Assembly: GCF_900156895.1 (NCBI RefSeq)
Contig: NZ_FTPD01000045.1
Coordinates: forward strand, 102,629-166,628
DNA: 64,000 nt
Direction of reading: 5' to 3'
Source: Mesorhizobium prunaredense
GTDB taxonomy: Bacteria > Pseudomonadota > Alphaproteobacteria > Rhizobiales > Rhizobiaceae
Positions 33,073-42,685 of this stretch are shown piece by piece (the first letter of the stretch is position 1; each line of letters opens with the position of its first letter). The notes below the pieces were generated by a model that worked only from the letters and a program-made list of their open reading frames with translations, searched no databases and had not been told where the DNA came from. The translations under genes were made by a program, and so were the position numbers.

Positions 33073-33861
33073 ATGACGGCTCACGCAAACTATTCGCGGC
33101 GCGACGAAATTCGGGACTATTGGTCAGACCGCGCCGAGACGTTCGACCTGCAGGTCGGCCACGAGATTTTTTCCGAGCAGGAGCGCGCCGCCTGGCATGC
33201 GCTCATAACCAGGCACATTGGCCCGGGCGCCGGGCGGGCGTCTCTGGATCTCGCCTGCGGGACAGGCGTCATTTCGCATCTGATGCACGATCTGGGCTTT
33301 GTGGTGACAGGCCTCGACTGGTCGGAAGCCATGCTCGCCAAGGCGCGCGCGAAGGCACAAGAACGCTCCGCCGATATCCGCTTCATCATGAGGGATGCCG
33401 AACGGACGCTCGAGGACAGGGCGAGCTACGATGTCATCGTCACCCGCCACCTGGTCTGGACGCTGCTGGATCCGAAGGCGGCCTTTGCCGAATGGTTCTC
33501 GCTGCTGAAGCCCGGCGGCAGGCTGCTGGTCATCGACGGCGATTTTGTCAGCCGCAACTGGGCGACGCGCTTGCGGGAGGTTTGGGAGAAGCTCACGGCC
33601 GGCACGTCCCGGGTCTCGGACAATGACGGCGCCGCCATGGCCAGACGTCACCAGGACGTTCTTGCCGGTGTCTATTTCTCAGGCGGCGCACGGGCGGAAG
33701 AGATAGTTCGCTTGCTGGCCGAAGCCGGGTTCGAGCAGCCGGTCGTCGACTGGAAACTGGGCGAGATCCATCGCGCTCAGGCTCGACAGATGAGTTGGCC
33801 AAAGGCGCTCGAACGCGCCACTCAACACCGCTTCGCGATCTGCGCGACAAGGCCGCAGTAA
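33073..33861 (+). CDS. class I SAM-dependent methyltransferase
   Basis: A 262-residue Rossmann-fold methyltransferase. Motif I is LDLACGTGVISHLM, acidic residue 2 is in VTGLDWSEAMLAKA, and the post-motif region is LLKPGGRLLVIDGDF. It diverges from the iron ABC operon and shares its promoter region, so iron regulation and a role in modifying or using the imported chelate are plausible. No substrate can be named. Confidence 0.85.
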   Translation: MTAHANYSRRDEIRDYWSDRAETFDLQVGHEIFSEQERAAWHALITRHIGPGAGRASLDLACGTGVISHLMHDLGFVVTGLDWSEAMLAKARAKAQERSADIRFIMRDAERTLEDRASYDVIVTRHLVWTLLDPKAAFAEWFSLLKPGGRLLVIDGDFVSRNWATRLREVWEKLTAGTSRVSDNDGAAMARRHQDVLAGVYFSGGARAEEIVRLLAEAGFEQPVVDWKLGEIHRAQARQMSWPKALERATQHRFAICATRPQ

Positions 33862-33945
33862 ACGCCTCGGCGTTGCATGGAGCGGGGCGACGGCACGACA
33901 GGCAATAGCTGCCGGTCTGCGTCAGCTCAGATGCGCCACCGCGAA

Positions 33946-35601
33946 CTATTTCTCCTGGTTGGCGTCCTGCAAGATCATTTCCGATGCCTTCTCCGCGATC
34001 ATGACCACTGGAGAGTTGGTGTTGCCGGAAACAATCGTCGGCATGATCGAAGCGTCGACGACGCGCAGGCGAGAAATGCCGTGCACCCGCAGCCGGCCAT
34101 CGACCACTGCCGTCGAGCCTGCGCCCATCTTGCAGGTGCCGACCGGGTGGAAAATCGTCGTGCCGATATCGCCGGCCTTGCGGACGAGATCTTCGTCGCT
34201 TTCATAGTGTGCACCGGGCAGCATTTCCTCAGGCGCGAAACGGGCAATGGCGCGCGCCTTCATCAAGCGGCGGACGTGGCGGAGCGATGCTACAGCCACG
34301 GTCCTGTCTCCCTCGGTAGACAAATAGTTCGGCCGGATCTTCGGAGCCGCCTGCGGATCGGACGCCTCCATGTGGACGGTGCCGCGGCTTTCCGGTCTGA
34401 GATTGCAGACCGAAACCGTGACCGCGGGGAAGCGATGCAGCGGCTCGCCCAGCCGGTCAGTGCTCAACGGCTGGACATGGTATTCGAGATCGGGCGTCTC
34501 CAGGCGTGGGTCGCTTCTGGCGAAGATACCGAGCTGGCTCGGCGCCATCGACAGCGGTCCGCTGCGACGGATAGCGTATTCGACGCCCATGGCCGCACGG
34601 CTGAACAGATTGTGGTAGCGCTGGTTTAGCGTCGAGGCGTTGGCGACCTTGAAGACTGTGCGGATTTGCAAATGATCCTGCAAGTTCTCGCCGACGCCTT
34701 CCAGCGCGTGGCGAACCGGGATTCCTGCTGCGCCAAGCACGGCAGGTCGGCCGACGCCGGAAAGCTCGAGCAGCTTCGGCGAATTGATCGCGCCGGCGGC
34801 AAGGATCGTCTCGCCTGCCCGTGCGCGATGCAGCTGGCCGCCCATGCGGAAGACAACGCCGGTGACGCAAGCTCCGTCGAAATCCAGCGTCTCGGTCTCG
34901 GCGCCGGTGACGACGCGCAAATTCGGCCGCCGCAGCACGCTGCGCAGGAACGCCTTCGAGGTATTCCAGCGCACGCCCTTCTTCTGGTTGACCTCGAAAT
35001 AGCCCGACCCTTCGTTGGTCCCGCCGTTGAAGTCCTCGGTCCGGGGGATGCCGAGTTCCTCGGCAGCATCGCGGAAGGCATCCAGGATTGACCACGACAG
35101 GCGCTGGCGCTCGACGCGCCATTCGCCACCGGCGCCGTGAAGGTCGTCGGCGCCACCAAAATGGTCCTCGGACTTGCGGAAATACGGAAGCACGTCATCC
35201 CAGCCCCAACCAGGATTTCCGGCTTGCCGCCAGCCATCATAGTCGGCCGCCTGGCCGCGCATATAGATCATGCCGTTGATCGACGAGCAGCCGCCCAGAA
35301 GCTTGCCGCGCGGATAGTTGAGCGCACGACCGTTCAGCCCGGCCTCAGGCTCGGTCTTCATCAGCCAATCGGTGCGCGGGTTGCCCATGCAATAGAGATA
35401 GCCGATGGGAATGTTGACCCAGTGGTAGCGGTCGCTGCCGCCGGCTTCCAGTAGCAGCACGCGCATGCCTGGATTGGCCGACAGCCTGTTGGCCAGCACG
35501 CAGCCGGCTGAACCCGCGCCGACAATGATGAAGTCGTAGTGTCCAAAATCGGCAGCGTTCTGTGTCAATTGGACGTCCGTTCGTTTGCCATCCTGTCCCA
35601 T
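33946..35601 (-). CDS. GMC-family FAD-dependent oxidoreductase (choline dehydrogenase-like)
   Basis: A 551-residue flavoenzyme that oxidises an alcohol. Motifs are the FAD-binding GAGSAGCVLANRLS, the GMC signatures YPRGKLLGGCSSINGMIYMR and GAINSPKLLELSGVG, and the catalytic His in FHPVGTCKMG with NTNSPVVMIAEKA at the end. The ATG at 35601 overlaps the kinase gene by 37 bp. A TTG at 35568, overlapping the kinase stop as TTGA, is an alternative start. It is the last gene of the polyol operon. Confidence 0.9.
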   Translation of the reverse strand: MGQDGKRTDVQLTQNAADFGHYDFIIVGAGSAGCVLANRLSANPGMRVLLLEAGGSDRYHWVNIPIGYLYCMGNPRTDWLMKTEPEAGLNGRALNYPRGKLLGGCSSINGMIYMRGQAADYDGWRQAGNPGWGWDDVLPYFRKSEDHFGGADDLHGAGGEWRVERQRLSWSILDAFRDAAEELGIPRTEDFNGGTNEGSGYFEVNQKKGVRWNTSKAFLRSVLRRPNLRVVTGAETETLDFDGACVTGVVFRMGGQLHRARAGETILAAGAINSPKLLELSGVGRPAVLGAAGIPVRHALEGVGENLQDHLQIRTVFKVANASTLNQRYHNLFSRAAMGVEYAIRRSGPLSMAPSQLGIFARSDPRLETPDLEYHVQPLSTDRLGEPLHRFPAVTVSVCNLRPESRGTVHMEASDPQAAPKIRPNYLSTEGDRTVAVASLRHVRRLMKARAIARFAPEEMLPGAHYESDEDLVRKAGDIGTTIFHPVGTCKMGAGSTAVVDGRLRVHGISRLRVVDASIMPTIVSGNTNSPVVMIAEKASEMILQDANQEK

Positions 35602-37079
35602 AGCGGGCCCATGGCCTGGTTGATCTCGCCATAGAGACGATAACGCCGCTCATAGACCGGTGCGATCGCGCTGTTGGGCTGGTAGCAGCGCTGGGGCGCG
35701 GTCATCGCGGCGGCGCCCGCAGAGAAGTCGGCAAACATGCCGACGCCTGTCCCGGCTGCAATTGCAGCTCCCAGCGCACCTGTCTCGCGGCTGCGCGCCA
35801 CGGTCACCGGCACATCAAGCACATCCGCGAATATCTGCGGCCAGACGGCGCTGCGCGAGCCGCCACCCGAAAGAACCGCCTGGCTGACAATGGCTCCCGC
35901 TCGGCGCAGCGTCTCGACATGGCGGCGGTGCTCGAAGACGACGCCCTCGAACAGTGCGCGCAGCATATGCGCCCGCGTGTGCCAGCCGGCGATGCCGTAG
36001 AAACCGGCACGCGCCTTGCCGTTCTTCTGCGAGCCGTAAAGGAATGGGTGATAGATCGGCATGTCTCCCGCGGGATCGACGGAAGCAACAAGATCGCTGC
36101 AGATCTCGAATGGCGATGCGCCTGCCGGCGGCGCATGCTCGAAGAACTCACGCACGATCCACTCGAGATTTGCGGCCGAAGTGGCGCTCGATTCGATGGC
36201 GAGGTAGCGCACCGGATCGAACGTCGACAGCATGAAGATCGACGGGTCGCGGATCGGTTCCTGGGTGATAACCTGGTTGATGCTCCAGGTGCCGGCAATG
36301 ATCGAGGCGGCGCCGGTGCTGGTGACGCCCGAACCGATGGCGCTGGCGACGACGTCGAACAGGCCGGCCACCACAGGCGTGCCCGCCCGAAGGCCGGTGG
36401 CAGCGGCGACATCGCGCGTGATATGGCCGGCGATGTCGGAAGCCTCCAGCACGTCCGGCAGCAGTTCCATGCAATCGTCGAGACCGTAGGCGGCCAGCAA
36501 CTCAGGCTCGTAGCGTCGGCCGGGCATGTGCAAAAGCCCGCAGCCCGACATATCCGAGGTCTCGGTCGAGCGCGCGCCGGTGAGGCGGTTGACGATAAAA
36601 TCCTTGCACAGGAAGACGGTGCCTATTCGGGCAAAGAGCGCCGGGTCATGGCGCCTGAGCCACGCCAGCAGAGTCGGCGTCTGCGCCGCCCAGGGCCGTT
36701 GCAGGCAGTGGACATAGGTCCGGTCGCCAACGCCTGCGTCCGCCCATTCGCTGACGATGCCGACGCCGCGCGTGTCGAGCGACTGGATGCCGAGCAGCGG
36801 GTCGCCGCCGCGGTCAAGCGCGTAGAGTCCGTTGCCGTGGCCGGCGCAGCCGATCACCGCGATGTCGCGGGGGTCGATGCCCGATTGGTCGAGGCACTGG
36901 CGGATGACCTCGACGGCGTTGCGCCACAATTCGCCGAGGTCCCGTTCGACATGCCCGGGCTTTGGCATGCAGGAACGGCCGTCGCGAGCGGCAAGTGCCA
37001 GTTCGCGACCTGCGGTGTCGAAGATGATGGCCTTGATGACGGTGTTGCCCGCATCGAGACCAAGAATGTATCGCTGCAT
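35565..37079 (-). CDS. FGGY-family carbohydrate kinase
   Basis: A 504-residue sugar/polyol kinase. It opens with YILGLDAGNTVIKAIIFD (phosphate 1 region), has CAGHGNGLYAL and GLFDVVASAIGSG (catalytic Asp region), then SGGGSRSAVWPQIFADVLDV and ARSRETGALGAAIAAGTGVG (adenosine region). It resembles erythritol, xylulose and LsrK-type kinases without clearly matching one. It lies 26 bp downstream of the aldolase gene. Confidence 0.88.
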   Translation of the reverse strand: MQRYILGLDAGNTVIKAIIFDTAGRELALAARDGRSCMPKPGHVERDLGELWRNAVEVIRQCLDQSGIDPRDIAVIGCAGHGNGLYALDRGGDPLLGIQSLDTRGVGIVSEWADAGVGDRTYVHCLQRPWAAQTPTLLAWLRRHDPALFARIGTVFLCKDFIVNRLTGARSTETSDMSGCGLLHMPGRRYEPELLAAYGLDDCMELLPDVLEASDIAGHITRDVAAATGLRAGTPVVAGLFDVVASAIGSGVTSTGAASIIAGTWSINQVITQEPIRDPSIFMLSTFDPVRYLAIESSATSAANLEWIVREFFEHAPPAGASPFEICSDLVASVDPAGDMPIYHPFLYGSQKNGKARAGFYGIAGWHTRAHMLRALFEGVVFEHRRHVETLRRAGAIVSQAVLSGGGSRSAVWPQIFADVLDVPVTVARSRETGALGAAIAAGTGVGMFADFSAGAAAMTAPQRCYQPNSAIAPVYERRYRLYGEINQAMGPLWDRMANERTSN

Positions 37080-37105
37080 TGAGGCTCCTCCCAAAGCTGC
37101 AAAGA

Positions 37106-37948
37106 TTATTCTTGCTGGTAGAGCTCCCAGGCCGCCGCACCATCGGCATTCTCATGGATGATCGCCATCAGTCCCCTCACGACGGCGCGAGGGTTGGAAT
37201 GCTGGTATATGTTGCGGCCATAGACCATGCCTGCCGCGCCTTGTGCCATCAGCGCCGCCGACTTGTCGAAGACGGCGCGCAAATCCTCCCTGCCCCCACC
37301 GCGCACAAGGACAGGACAGCGTGCCGCCGCCACGACCCGGTGGAAGTCGTTCGGATCGGTGGTCGGATCCGCCTTGATGATGTCGGCGCCCATCTCGCTG
37401 GCCAGCCGGGTCAGGGTGACGATCTTTTCGGGGTCGCCGTCGACCATGTAGCCTCCGCGCTCCGAATTGGGCAGCATTGCCAGCGGCTCGATCATCAGCG
37501 GCAAGCCATATCTTTCACAGTCGGCGCGAACCCGGGCAATGTTGTGGACGCATTGCCGAAACAGGTCCGGCTCGTCGGGCAGCATGAATAGATTGACGAC
37601 CACGCAGGCCGCGTCCATCTCAAGCGCGCCGATCAGCGGCTCGGCTTCGTTCTGCAGGATGGCCCACATCGAGCGGTGGCGGGTTTTGTTATAGGGATTG
37701 CCCATGTCTATGCGCATGACCAATGCCGGCTTGTCCTTGCCAGGCAGGGACTGCAGCAGATCGGCCTGGCCATAATTCATCTGAATGGCGTCCGGTCCCG
37801 CGGCGACCAGCTGGGCGACGACGCCGGCCATATCCTCGAGCCCTTCCAGGAACGACGGCTCGTTGCATACGCCATGGTCGATTGCGACGTCGAGACAGCG
37901 CGCCCCGCCGAACAGCCGGTTCATGCGGACTTTCTTGTTGATGCGCAT
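37106..37948 (-). CDS. class I aldolase of the DhnA/LsrF type
   Basis: A 280-residue (beta/alpha)8 aldolase. Visible motifs are CLDVAIDHGVCNEP, MRIDMGNPYN, MGADIIKADPTTD (Schiff-base Lys in IIKAD) and VLVRGGGR. The family includes the archaeal-type fructose-bisphosphate aldolase and LsrF. The ATG at 37948 has AAGGAGGG upstream; the longer open frame only covers the end of the overlapping dehydrogenase gene (28-bp overlap). It would cleave the ketose phosphate made by the upstream dehydrogenase and kinase (inference). Confidence 0.87.
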   Translation of the reverse strand: MRINKKVRMNRLFGGARCLDVAIDHGVCNEPSFLEGLEDMAGVVAQLVAAGPDAIQMNYGQADLLQSLPGKDKPALVMRIDMGNPYNKTRHRSMWAILQNEAEPLIGALEMDAACVVVNLFMLPDEPDLFRQCVHNIARVRADCERYGLPLMIEPLAMLPNSERGGYMVDGDPEKIVTLTRLASEMGADIIKADPTTDPNDFHRVVAAARCPVLVRGGGREDLRAVFDKSAALMAQGAAGMVYGRNIYQHSNPRAVVRGLMAIIHENADGAAAWELYQQE

Positions 37949-39657
37949 TCGGCCCTCCTTCCTTGGTCTTTTTGCGATAGCTGGTCGAGATCGACGCCGT
38001 GCTGGCGCTGCAGCAGGGCGAGGAAATCGGTGCGCTCGAACGCCTTGCGCGCAGCGTCCCAGCTCTTTTCGACAGCGAGAATATCGAGAACCGCATCGAG
38101 AAGGCCGCAAGAGAGAGCGCCGGTGATGGCGATTGTGGTGCGGCGAAGCAGCAGGTCCTCCAGCTGTTCGACATATTCATTAGCGATGAGATACCGAATT
38201 TCCCGGGCCGAGTAGTCGCTGCCAGGCAAGAGCTCGTCCTGTCCCGTTGCCAAATAGGCGGCGACGGCATCCGCCACGGTGCCGTAGCGCTCGAAGAGGC
38301 TGCGCATGCGGTCAAGCGACAGGCCATGCGCCGCCGCGCGTTCTGCGCACCATTTTTCGGGAGCAGTGGGAAAATGCCGGCCGCCGCCGATCGGCATGTT
38401 TTCGGTGCCGACGATGCGCTGTCGGCACAATCGCTCGAGCACGATATCCGCTGCCAGTTCGCCGAACGACCGGAAGGTTGTCCATTTCCCGCCGATCATG
38501 CACAGCGTCGGCGCCACAATACCGGCGCCCTCGATGAGCTCGCAGAAATGATCGCGGGGAATGCGCCCGGTAAAACTGTCCTGGCTTATCGGTAGCGGCC
38601 TCACCCCGGTGAACTGAAAGACGATGTCGGAATCAGCGATCTCGATCCCGGGAAACACGAAGGACACGGACTGCCGGATGTATTGCCGCTCGTCGTCCTC
38701 GCAGCGCGCCTGGTCGGGATCGTCGACACGGATATCCGTCGAGCCGACCAGCACATTGCCGAGATAGGGGAACAGAATGCAGATCCGGCCGTCCTCGTTC
38801 TCGTAATAGATCATGTGGCCGTCGAGCGCGTCGTGAAGCTCGCGATTATCGACGATCAGATGCGAACCTTTGGTGCCGCCCATGAGCTTCGGCGCAACGG
38901 CTCCGATAGCCGAATTGGTCAGGTCGATCCAGCCGCCTGTGGCGTTGACTACGAGTCGCGGCTTCACGGCGAGCGTTTCGCCAGACAGTCCGTCGTTAAG
39001 CGCAAGGCCCGCGTCACCGAGCGATACGCGTGCATAGTTGAGCGCTCGAGCCGATGGCTTTTCGTTCATCGTGTCGCGCAGCATCTCGGTACCCAGCCGC
39101 TCGGGATGGCTGACCCAGGCGTCATAGTATGTCGCCGAATTGCGGATAGCAGGATTGATTGCGGGCCAGACCTTGAGTGTTTCAGCGCGGCTCCTGAACT
39201 TGTGCGTCGGGACGATACGCCGTGCGGCGGTGAAGAAATCATACATCGCCAGGCCGGTCTTGATGACCAATGCGCCGCGCCGACCCGGACGACGGCTTAG
39301 CCCAAGGAAGCGGAATGCGCCATTTGCTATGCCTGAGAACAGGTCGAAGATAGGCACTGTGGTTGGCAGTGGCGCAACGTAATGCGGCGCGTTCTTCAAT
39401 AGCCGATCGCGTTCGAGCAGAGATTCGCGGACCAGTTTGAACTCGCCGTTTTCAAGATAGCGCAAGCCGCCATGAACCATGCGCGAGAGGGCTGCGCTGG
39501 CGCCGCCACAATAATCGCCCTTTTCGGCGAGCAGCACATCGATGCCCTGCAAAGCGAGTTCGCGAAACACGCTGATGCCGTTGATGCCGCCGCCTATGAC
39601 GAGGACGTCAATATCGGGGTTCTCGCGCAAGCCGGCGATCGTCTGGATGCGATTCAT
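37921..39657 (-). CDS. GlpD/EryB-like FAD-dependent polyol-phosphate dehydrogenase
   Basis: A 578-residue flavoprotein of the glycerol-3-phosphate dehydrogenase family. FAD site VLVIGGGINGISVFRELAL, then GGASAALSRMVHGGLRYLE, and the C-terminal part ISQDSFTGRIPRDHF with IGGKWTTFRSFGELAAD. In rhizobial erythritol loci the homologue EryB oxidises a tetritol phosphate, so a polyol phosphate is the likely substrate. The last 28 bp overlap the aldolase start. Confidence 0.88.
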   Translation of the reverse strand: MNRIQTIAGLRENPDIDVLVIGGGINGISVFRELALQGIDVLLAEKGDYCGGASAALSRMVHGGLRYLENGEFKLVRESLLERDRLLKNAPHYVAPLPTTVPIFDLFSGIANGAFRFLGLSRRPGRRGALVIKTGLAMYDFFTAARRIVPTHKFRSRAETLKVWPAINPAIRNSATYYDAWVSHPERLGTEMLRDTMNEKPSARALNYARVSLGDAGLALNDGLSGETLAVKPRLVVNATGGWIDLTNSAIGAVAPKLMGGTKGSHLIVDNRELHDALDGHMIYYENEDGRICILFPYLGNVLVGSTDIRVDDPDQARCEDDERQYIRQSVSFVFPGIEIADSDIVFQFTGVRPLPISQDSFTGRIPRDHFCELIEGAGIVAPTLCMIGGKWTTFRSFGELAADIVLERLCRQRIVGTENMPIGGGRHFPTAPEKWCAERAAAHGLSLDRMRSLFERYGTVADAVAAYLATGQDELLPGSDYSAREIRYLIANEYVEQLEDLLLRRTTIAITGALSCGLLDAVLDILAVEKSWDAARKAFERTDFLALLQRQHGVDLDQLSQKDQGRRAECASTRKSA

Positions 39658-39675
39658 TTCAGGACGCGCTTTCGA

Positions 39676-40671
39676 TCACGCATCTATCGCTACGAGATGC
39701 CCGGCCACCGCCGCATCAATGGCCCCCAGTTCCGCGGCGCTCAGTAAAATCTCCCCTGCCCTGGCGTTGTCGAGCGCCTGCGTCGCGTTTCGCGCTCCAC
39801 ACAATGCGAAGGTGATGCCGGGCTGCGCCAGCGTCCAGGCGATGACGATCTGCGCCATGGTTGCCTGGTGGATCTCAGCGACCGGGGTCAGGGCATGTTT
39901 CAACGCGGCTACCTTGCGTCGGTTACCCTGAGAGAAGCGCGGATTGTCTTTGCGCTGGTCGTCGCCGCTGAACTCACGCGCCGGATCGATGGCGCCTGAG
40001 AGCAGACCGAGTGCAAGCGACGAGTAACTGAGCGCAGCAACTTGATGCTGGCGCGCGATCGGCAGCAATGTCTGCTCGATCTCGCGATCCAGCATCGAAT
40101 ATCTTTCCTGGATCGCGTCGAGCTGGCCAGCGGCGACATACTGCTGCAGCTCGGCAGCATTGAGATTGCTGGCGCCGATGGCGCGGATCTTGCCAGCGGA
40201 TTTGAGGCGTTCGAGCGCTTCCATTGTTTCGGCAATGGGTGTCGTCGGGTCCTGCCAGTGGGTGATGTAGAGATCGATATAGTCGGTGCCGAGCCGCCGC
40301 AGGCTCTGTTCCACTTCATAAGCGATGCCGTCGGCGCCCAGATATCGGTTCACCGGCGTTCCATCCTGATCGAAGAAGTGGTTGCCCTTTTTCGAATGCC
40401 AGTTCAGGCCACATTTGCTGGCGATGACCGCGCGGTCTCGTCGGCCCTTGATCGCCTTGCCGACGATCTCTTCGCTGCGGCCGAGACCGTAAGCCGGCGC
40501 GGTGTCGATCAGCGAGACGCCGGCATCTATGGACGCGTGGATGGCAGCGATCGATTCTGCTTCATCCGTGCCACCCCACATCCAGCCGCCGATGGCCCAG
40601 GTGCCGAGTCCCACCGCCGAAGCGACAACGCCGGACTTGCCGATTGAGCGGGTGATTTGTCGAGAATTCAT
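39676..40671 (-). CDS. aldo/keto reductase
   Basis: A 331-residue NADPH-dependent AKR barrel. Catalytic residues lie in SLIDTAPAYGLGRSEEIVGK (Asp, Tyr), SKCGLN (Lys) and YITHWQDPTTP (His). The start overlaps the SorC gene by 4 bp and its stop lies 18 bp before the dehydrogenase. It probably interconverts the aldose/ketose and polyol forms of the operon's substrate. Confidence 0.9.
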   Translation of the reverse strand: MNSRQITRSIGKSGVVASAVGLGTWAIGGWMWGGTDEAESIAAIHASIDAGVSLIDTAPAYGLGRSEEIVGKAIKGRRDRAVIASKCGLNWHSKKGNHFFDQDGTPVNRYLGADGIAYEVEQSLRRLGTDYIDLYITHWQDPTTPIAETMEALERLKSAGKIRAIGASNLNAAELQQYVAAGQLDAIQERYSMLDREIEQTLLPIARQHQVAALSYSSLALGLLSGAIDPAREFSGDDQRKDNPRFSQGNRRKVAALKHALTPVAEIHQATMAQIVIAWTLAQPGITFALCGARNATQALDNARAGEILLSAAELGAIDAAVAGHLVAIDA

Positions 40672-41648
40672 GCTGCATTTCCTTCGGCAAGCTCGAGGAT
40701 CTTCAAGCCGGTGGTTTCGTCGGTGACGAGAGTATCGAGGTGAGAGCCGCGCATGGCACTGAGGATCGGGACCACCTTGCTGGCGCCGCTGGCGACCCCG
40801 ATCGACTGCGGAATGGTCGCGAATTCCTCGAGCGTCAGCGAGACCAGTGAGCGGTTGAGGCTGTAGTCCGCGAGCTTGCCGTCGCCGTCTATGAGATGGG
40901 CGAGCAGCTCGCCCGCCGCCCCCGAGCGCTCGATGGCCAGCCGGTCGGCGCTCGAGGACGGGTGCAGATCGTAGTAGCTCGAATCGTCAGCCAGGATGGA
41001 GCCGATGCCGACGACCGCAAGCGTTGCTTCGCGCGCCTTGTTGAAGACATCCGAAACCGCCCGGACGCCCATCAGCATGTCACGTTGGGCCGGGCTGTCG
41101 GCAAACAGCGGCGCGTGAATCTGATAAGCGCGGCCGCCGAGCTTGTCGGCCATCAGCGACGCGACATGATTGACGTCGGTGTAATGCTTGCCCTGGACCA
41201 GGCCGGTCGCCGGAATAACCTCGACGTCGTAGCTGCGGCTCGGCTTGAGGCCGGCGACGACGGCACTCACCCCCTTGCCCCCGGTAATGGAAATCGTGTC
41301 GCCGTCCTTGATCGTCTCGAGCACCAGCCTGGCTGCGGCCTCACCGACACGCTGAAGCGCAGTCTGCGGATTGTCCGATACGGAGGGGACGACGACGGCC
41401 CTTTGGAGTCCGCCTATCGCGACAAGTCGCGCCTCGATGTCGACCAGTTGCTCGACCGGCGACTTGATCTTGATCTCGACAAGCCCGAGTTGATGACCGC
41501 GTTTGATGAGGCGGTTGACGGTTGCATGCGAGATGCCGAGCTCCTTGGCGATTTCCGCCTGCGTCTTGGCTTCCATGTAATGAAGCACTAGCGCCTGATA
41601 CATCTGGCGGACGATCGTGACGTCATCCCGCGAATTGGGTGGTGACAT
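40668..41648 (-). CDS. SorC-family sugar-responsive transcriptional regulator
   Basis: A 326-residue regulator. An N-terminal HTH (MEAKTQAEIAKELGISHATV and NRLIKRG) is followed by a SorC sugar-phosphate-binding domain (DTISITGGKGVSAVVAGL, LVQGKHYTDVNHVASLM). The family includes EryD and LsrR. It most likely responds to a phosphorylated intermediate and controls this operon. A GAAATATATTTC palindrome upstream of the first gene (45515-45526) is a candidate site. Confidence 0.9.
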   Translation of the reverse strand: MSPPNSRDDVTIVRQMYQALVLHYMEAKTQAEIAKELGISHATVNRLIKRGHQLGLVEIKIKSPVEQLVDIEARLVAIGGLQRAVVVPSVSDNPQTALQRVGEAAARLVLETIKDGDTISITGGKGVSAVVAGLKPSRSYDVEVIPATGLVQGKHYTDVNHVASLMADKLGGRAYQIHAPLFADSPAQRDMLMGVRAVSDVFNKAREATLAVVGIGSILADDSSYYDLHPSSSADRLAIERSGAAGELLAHLIDGDGKLADYSLNRSLVSLTLEEFATIPQSIGVASGASKVVPILSAMRGSHLDTLVTDETTGLKILELAEGNAA

Positions 41649-41676
41649 GATGGATGCTCAACTCTTGCGCTGCTGC

Positions 41677-42666
41677 TCAGGATTTCCTGCGGTGCAGGAA
41701 GTGGTCGATCGATACCGCCGCGAGCAGGATGCATCCCTTGATCATGTCCTGCCAATAGACGGAAACGTCGAGCAGGATCAGCGAACTTGTGACGACCGAG
41801 AGCAGCGCCATGCCCAGTATGGCGCCGAAGATGGTGCCGGAGCCGCCATTGAGCGATGCTCCGCCAATCACCGCCGCGGCGATGATGTTGAGTTCCATGC
41901 CAGCGCCGAAGGTCGGGGTCGCAGCGCCAAAGCGTGACATATAGATGACGCCGGCAAAGCCCGCGAGGGTGGAGCAGAGAACCGTGACCCAGAATTTGAC
42001 CTGCTTGGTCTTGATGCCCGAAAATTGGGCCGCCTTCTCGTTGCTGCCTGTATAGAAGACCTTGCGGAAGGCCGTGGCACGCCGAAGCAGAAAATCGAAG
42101 ATGGCCACGACCACCACAAAGATGACGATGACATAAGGCACATTGCCGAAGCTGCCCTGGCCGATCGCCTTGAACCCGGGCGGCAGGGTGAACAGCGACA
42201 GCGGGGTTCCCTTGGTGATGACAAGGCAGAGACCGCGCACGATCACCATCGCCGCCAAGGATGTGATGAAGTGATTGAGCCCGATAACGGTCACGAAAAA
42301 GCCCATCGCCGCGCCGACCAGGGCGCTGGCGCCTATGCCGATGAGGCTCGCGGTCCACGGGTCCAGACCCATCAGGAAGAGAGCGCCTGACACGACCATG
42401 GAGAAGCAGACCACCGACCCGACGGAAAGGTCGATGCCGCCGACAATGAGGAGTATCGTCATGCCGACCACGACGATCCCTTCAATGGAGAAGCTCATCA
42501 GCATGGCGCGGAAATTTCCCCAGGTCAGGAAATGCGGCGAAGCGAATGTCATGGCGATGCACAGCGCCAGCATGATTGCGATCAGCCCCGCCTCGCGCAT
42601 CGACCCAAGACGCAGCCAGCTGCGCCCGCCAAGCCCCGGGGCGCTCGCCTTGATCTCAGCCTCCAT
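41677..42666 (-). CDS. ribose-type ABC importer permease (RbsC family)
   Basis: A 329-residue permease with about nine to ten membrane segments. Family motifs are GIVVVGMTILLIVGGIDLSV and AAAVIGGASLNGGSGTIFGA, with the EAA-like region just before. The ATG at 42666 has GGAGGAACC upstream. It works with the ATPase and binding protein encoded next to it. Confidence 0.92.
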   Translation of the reverse strand: MEAEIKASAPGLGGRSWLRLGSMREAGLIAIMLALCIAMTFASPHFLTWGNFRAMLMSFSIEGIVVVGMTILLIVGGIDLSVGSVVCFSMVVSGALFLMGLDPWTASLIGIGASALVGAAMGFFVTVIGLNHFITSLAAMVIVRGLCLVITKGTPLSLFTLPPGFKAIGQGSFGNVPYVIVIFVVVVAIFDFLLRRATAFRKVFYTGSNEKAAQFSGIKTKQVKFWVTVLCSTLAGFAGVIYMSRFGAATPTFGAGMELNIIAAAVIGGASLNGGSGTIFGAILGMALLSVVTSSLILLDVSVYWQDMIKGCILLAAVSIDHFLHRRKS

Positions 42667-42685
42667 GAGGGTTCCTCCGGTCTGT

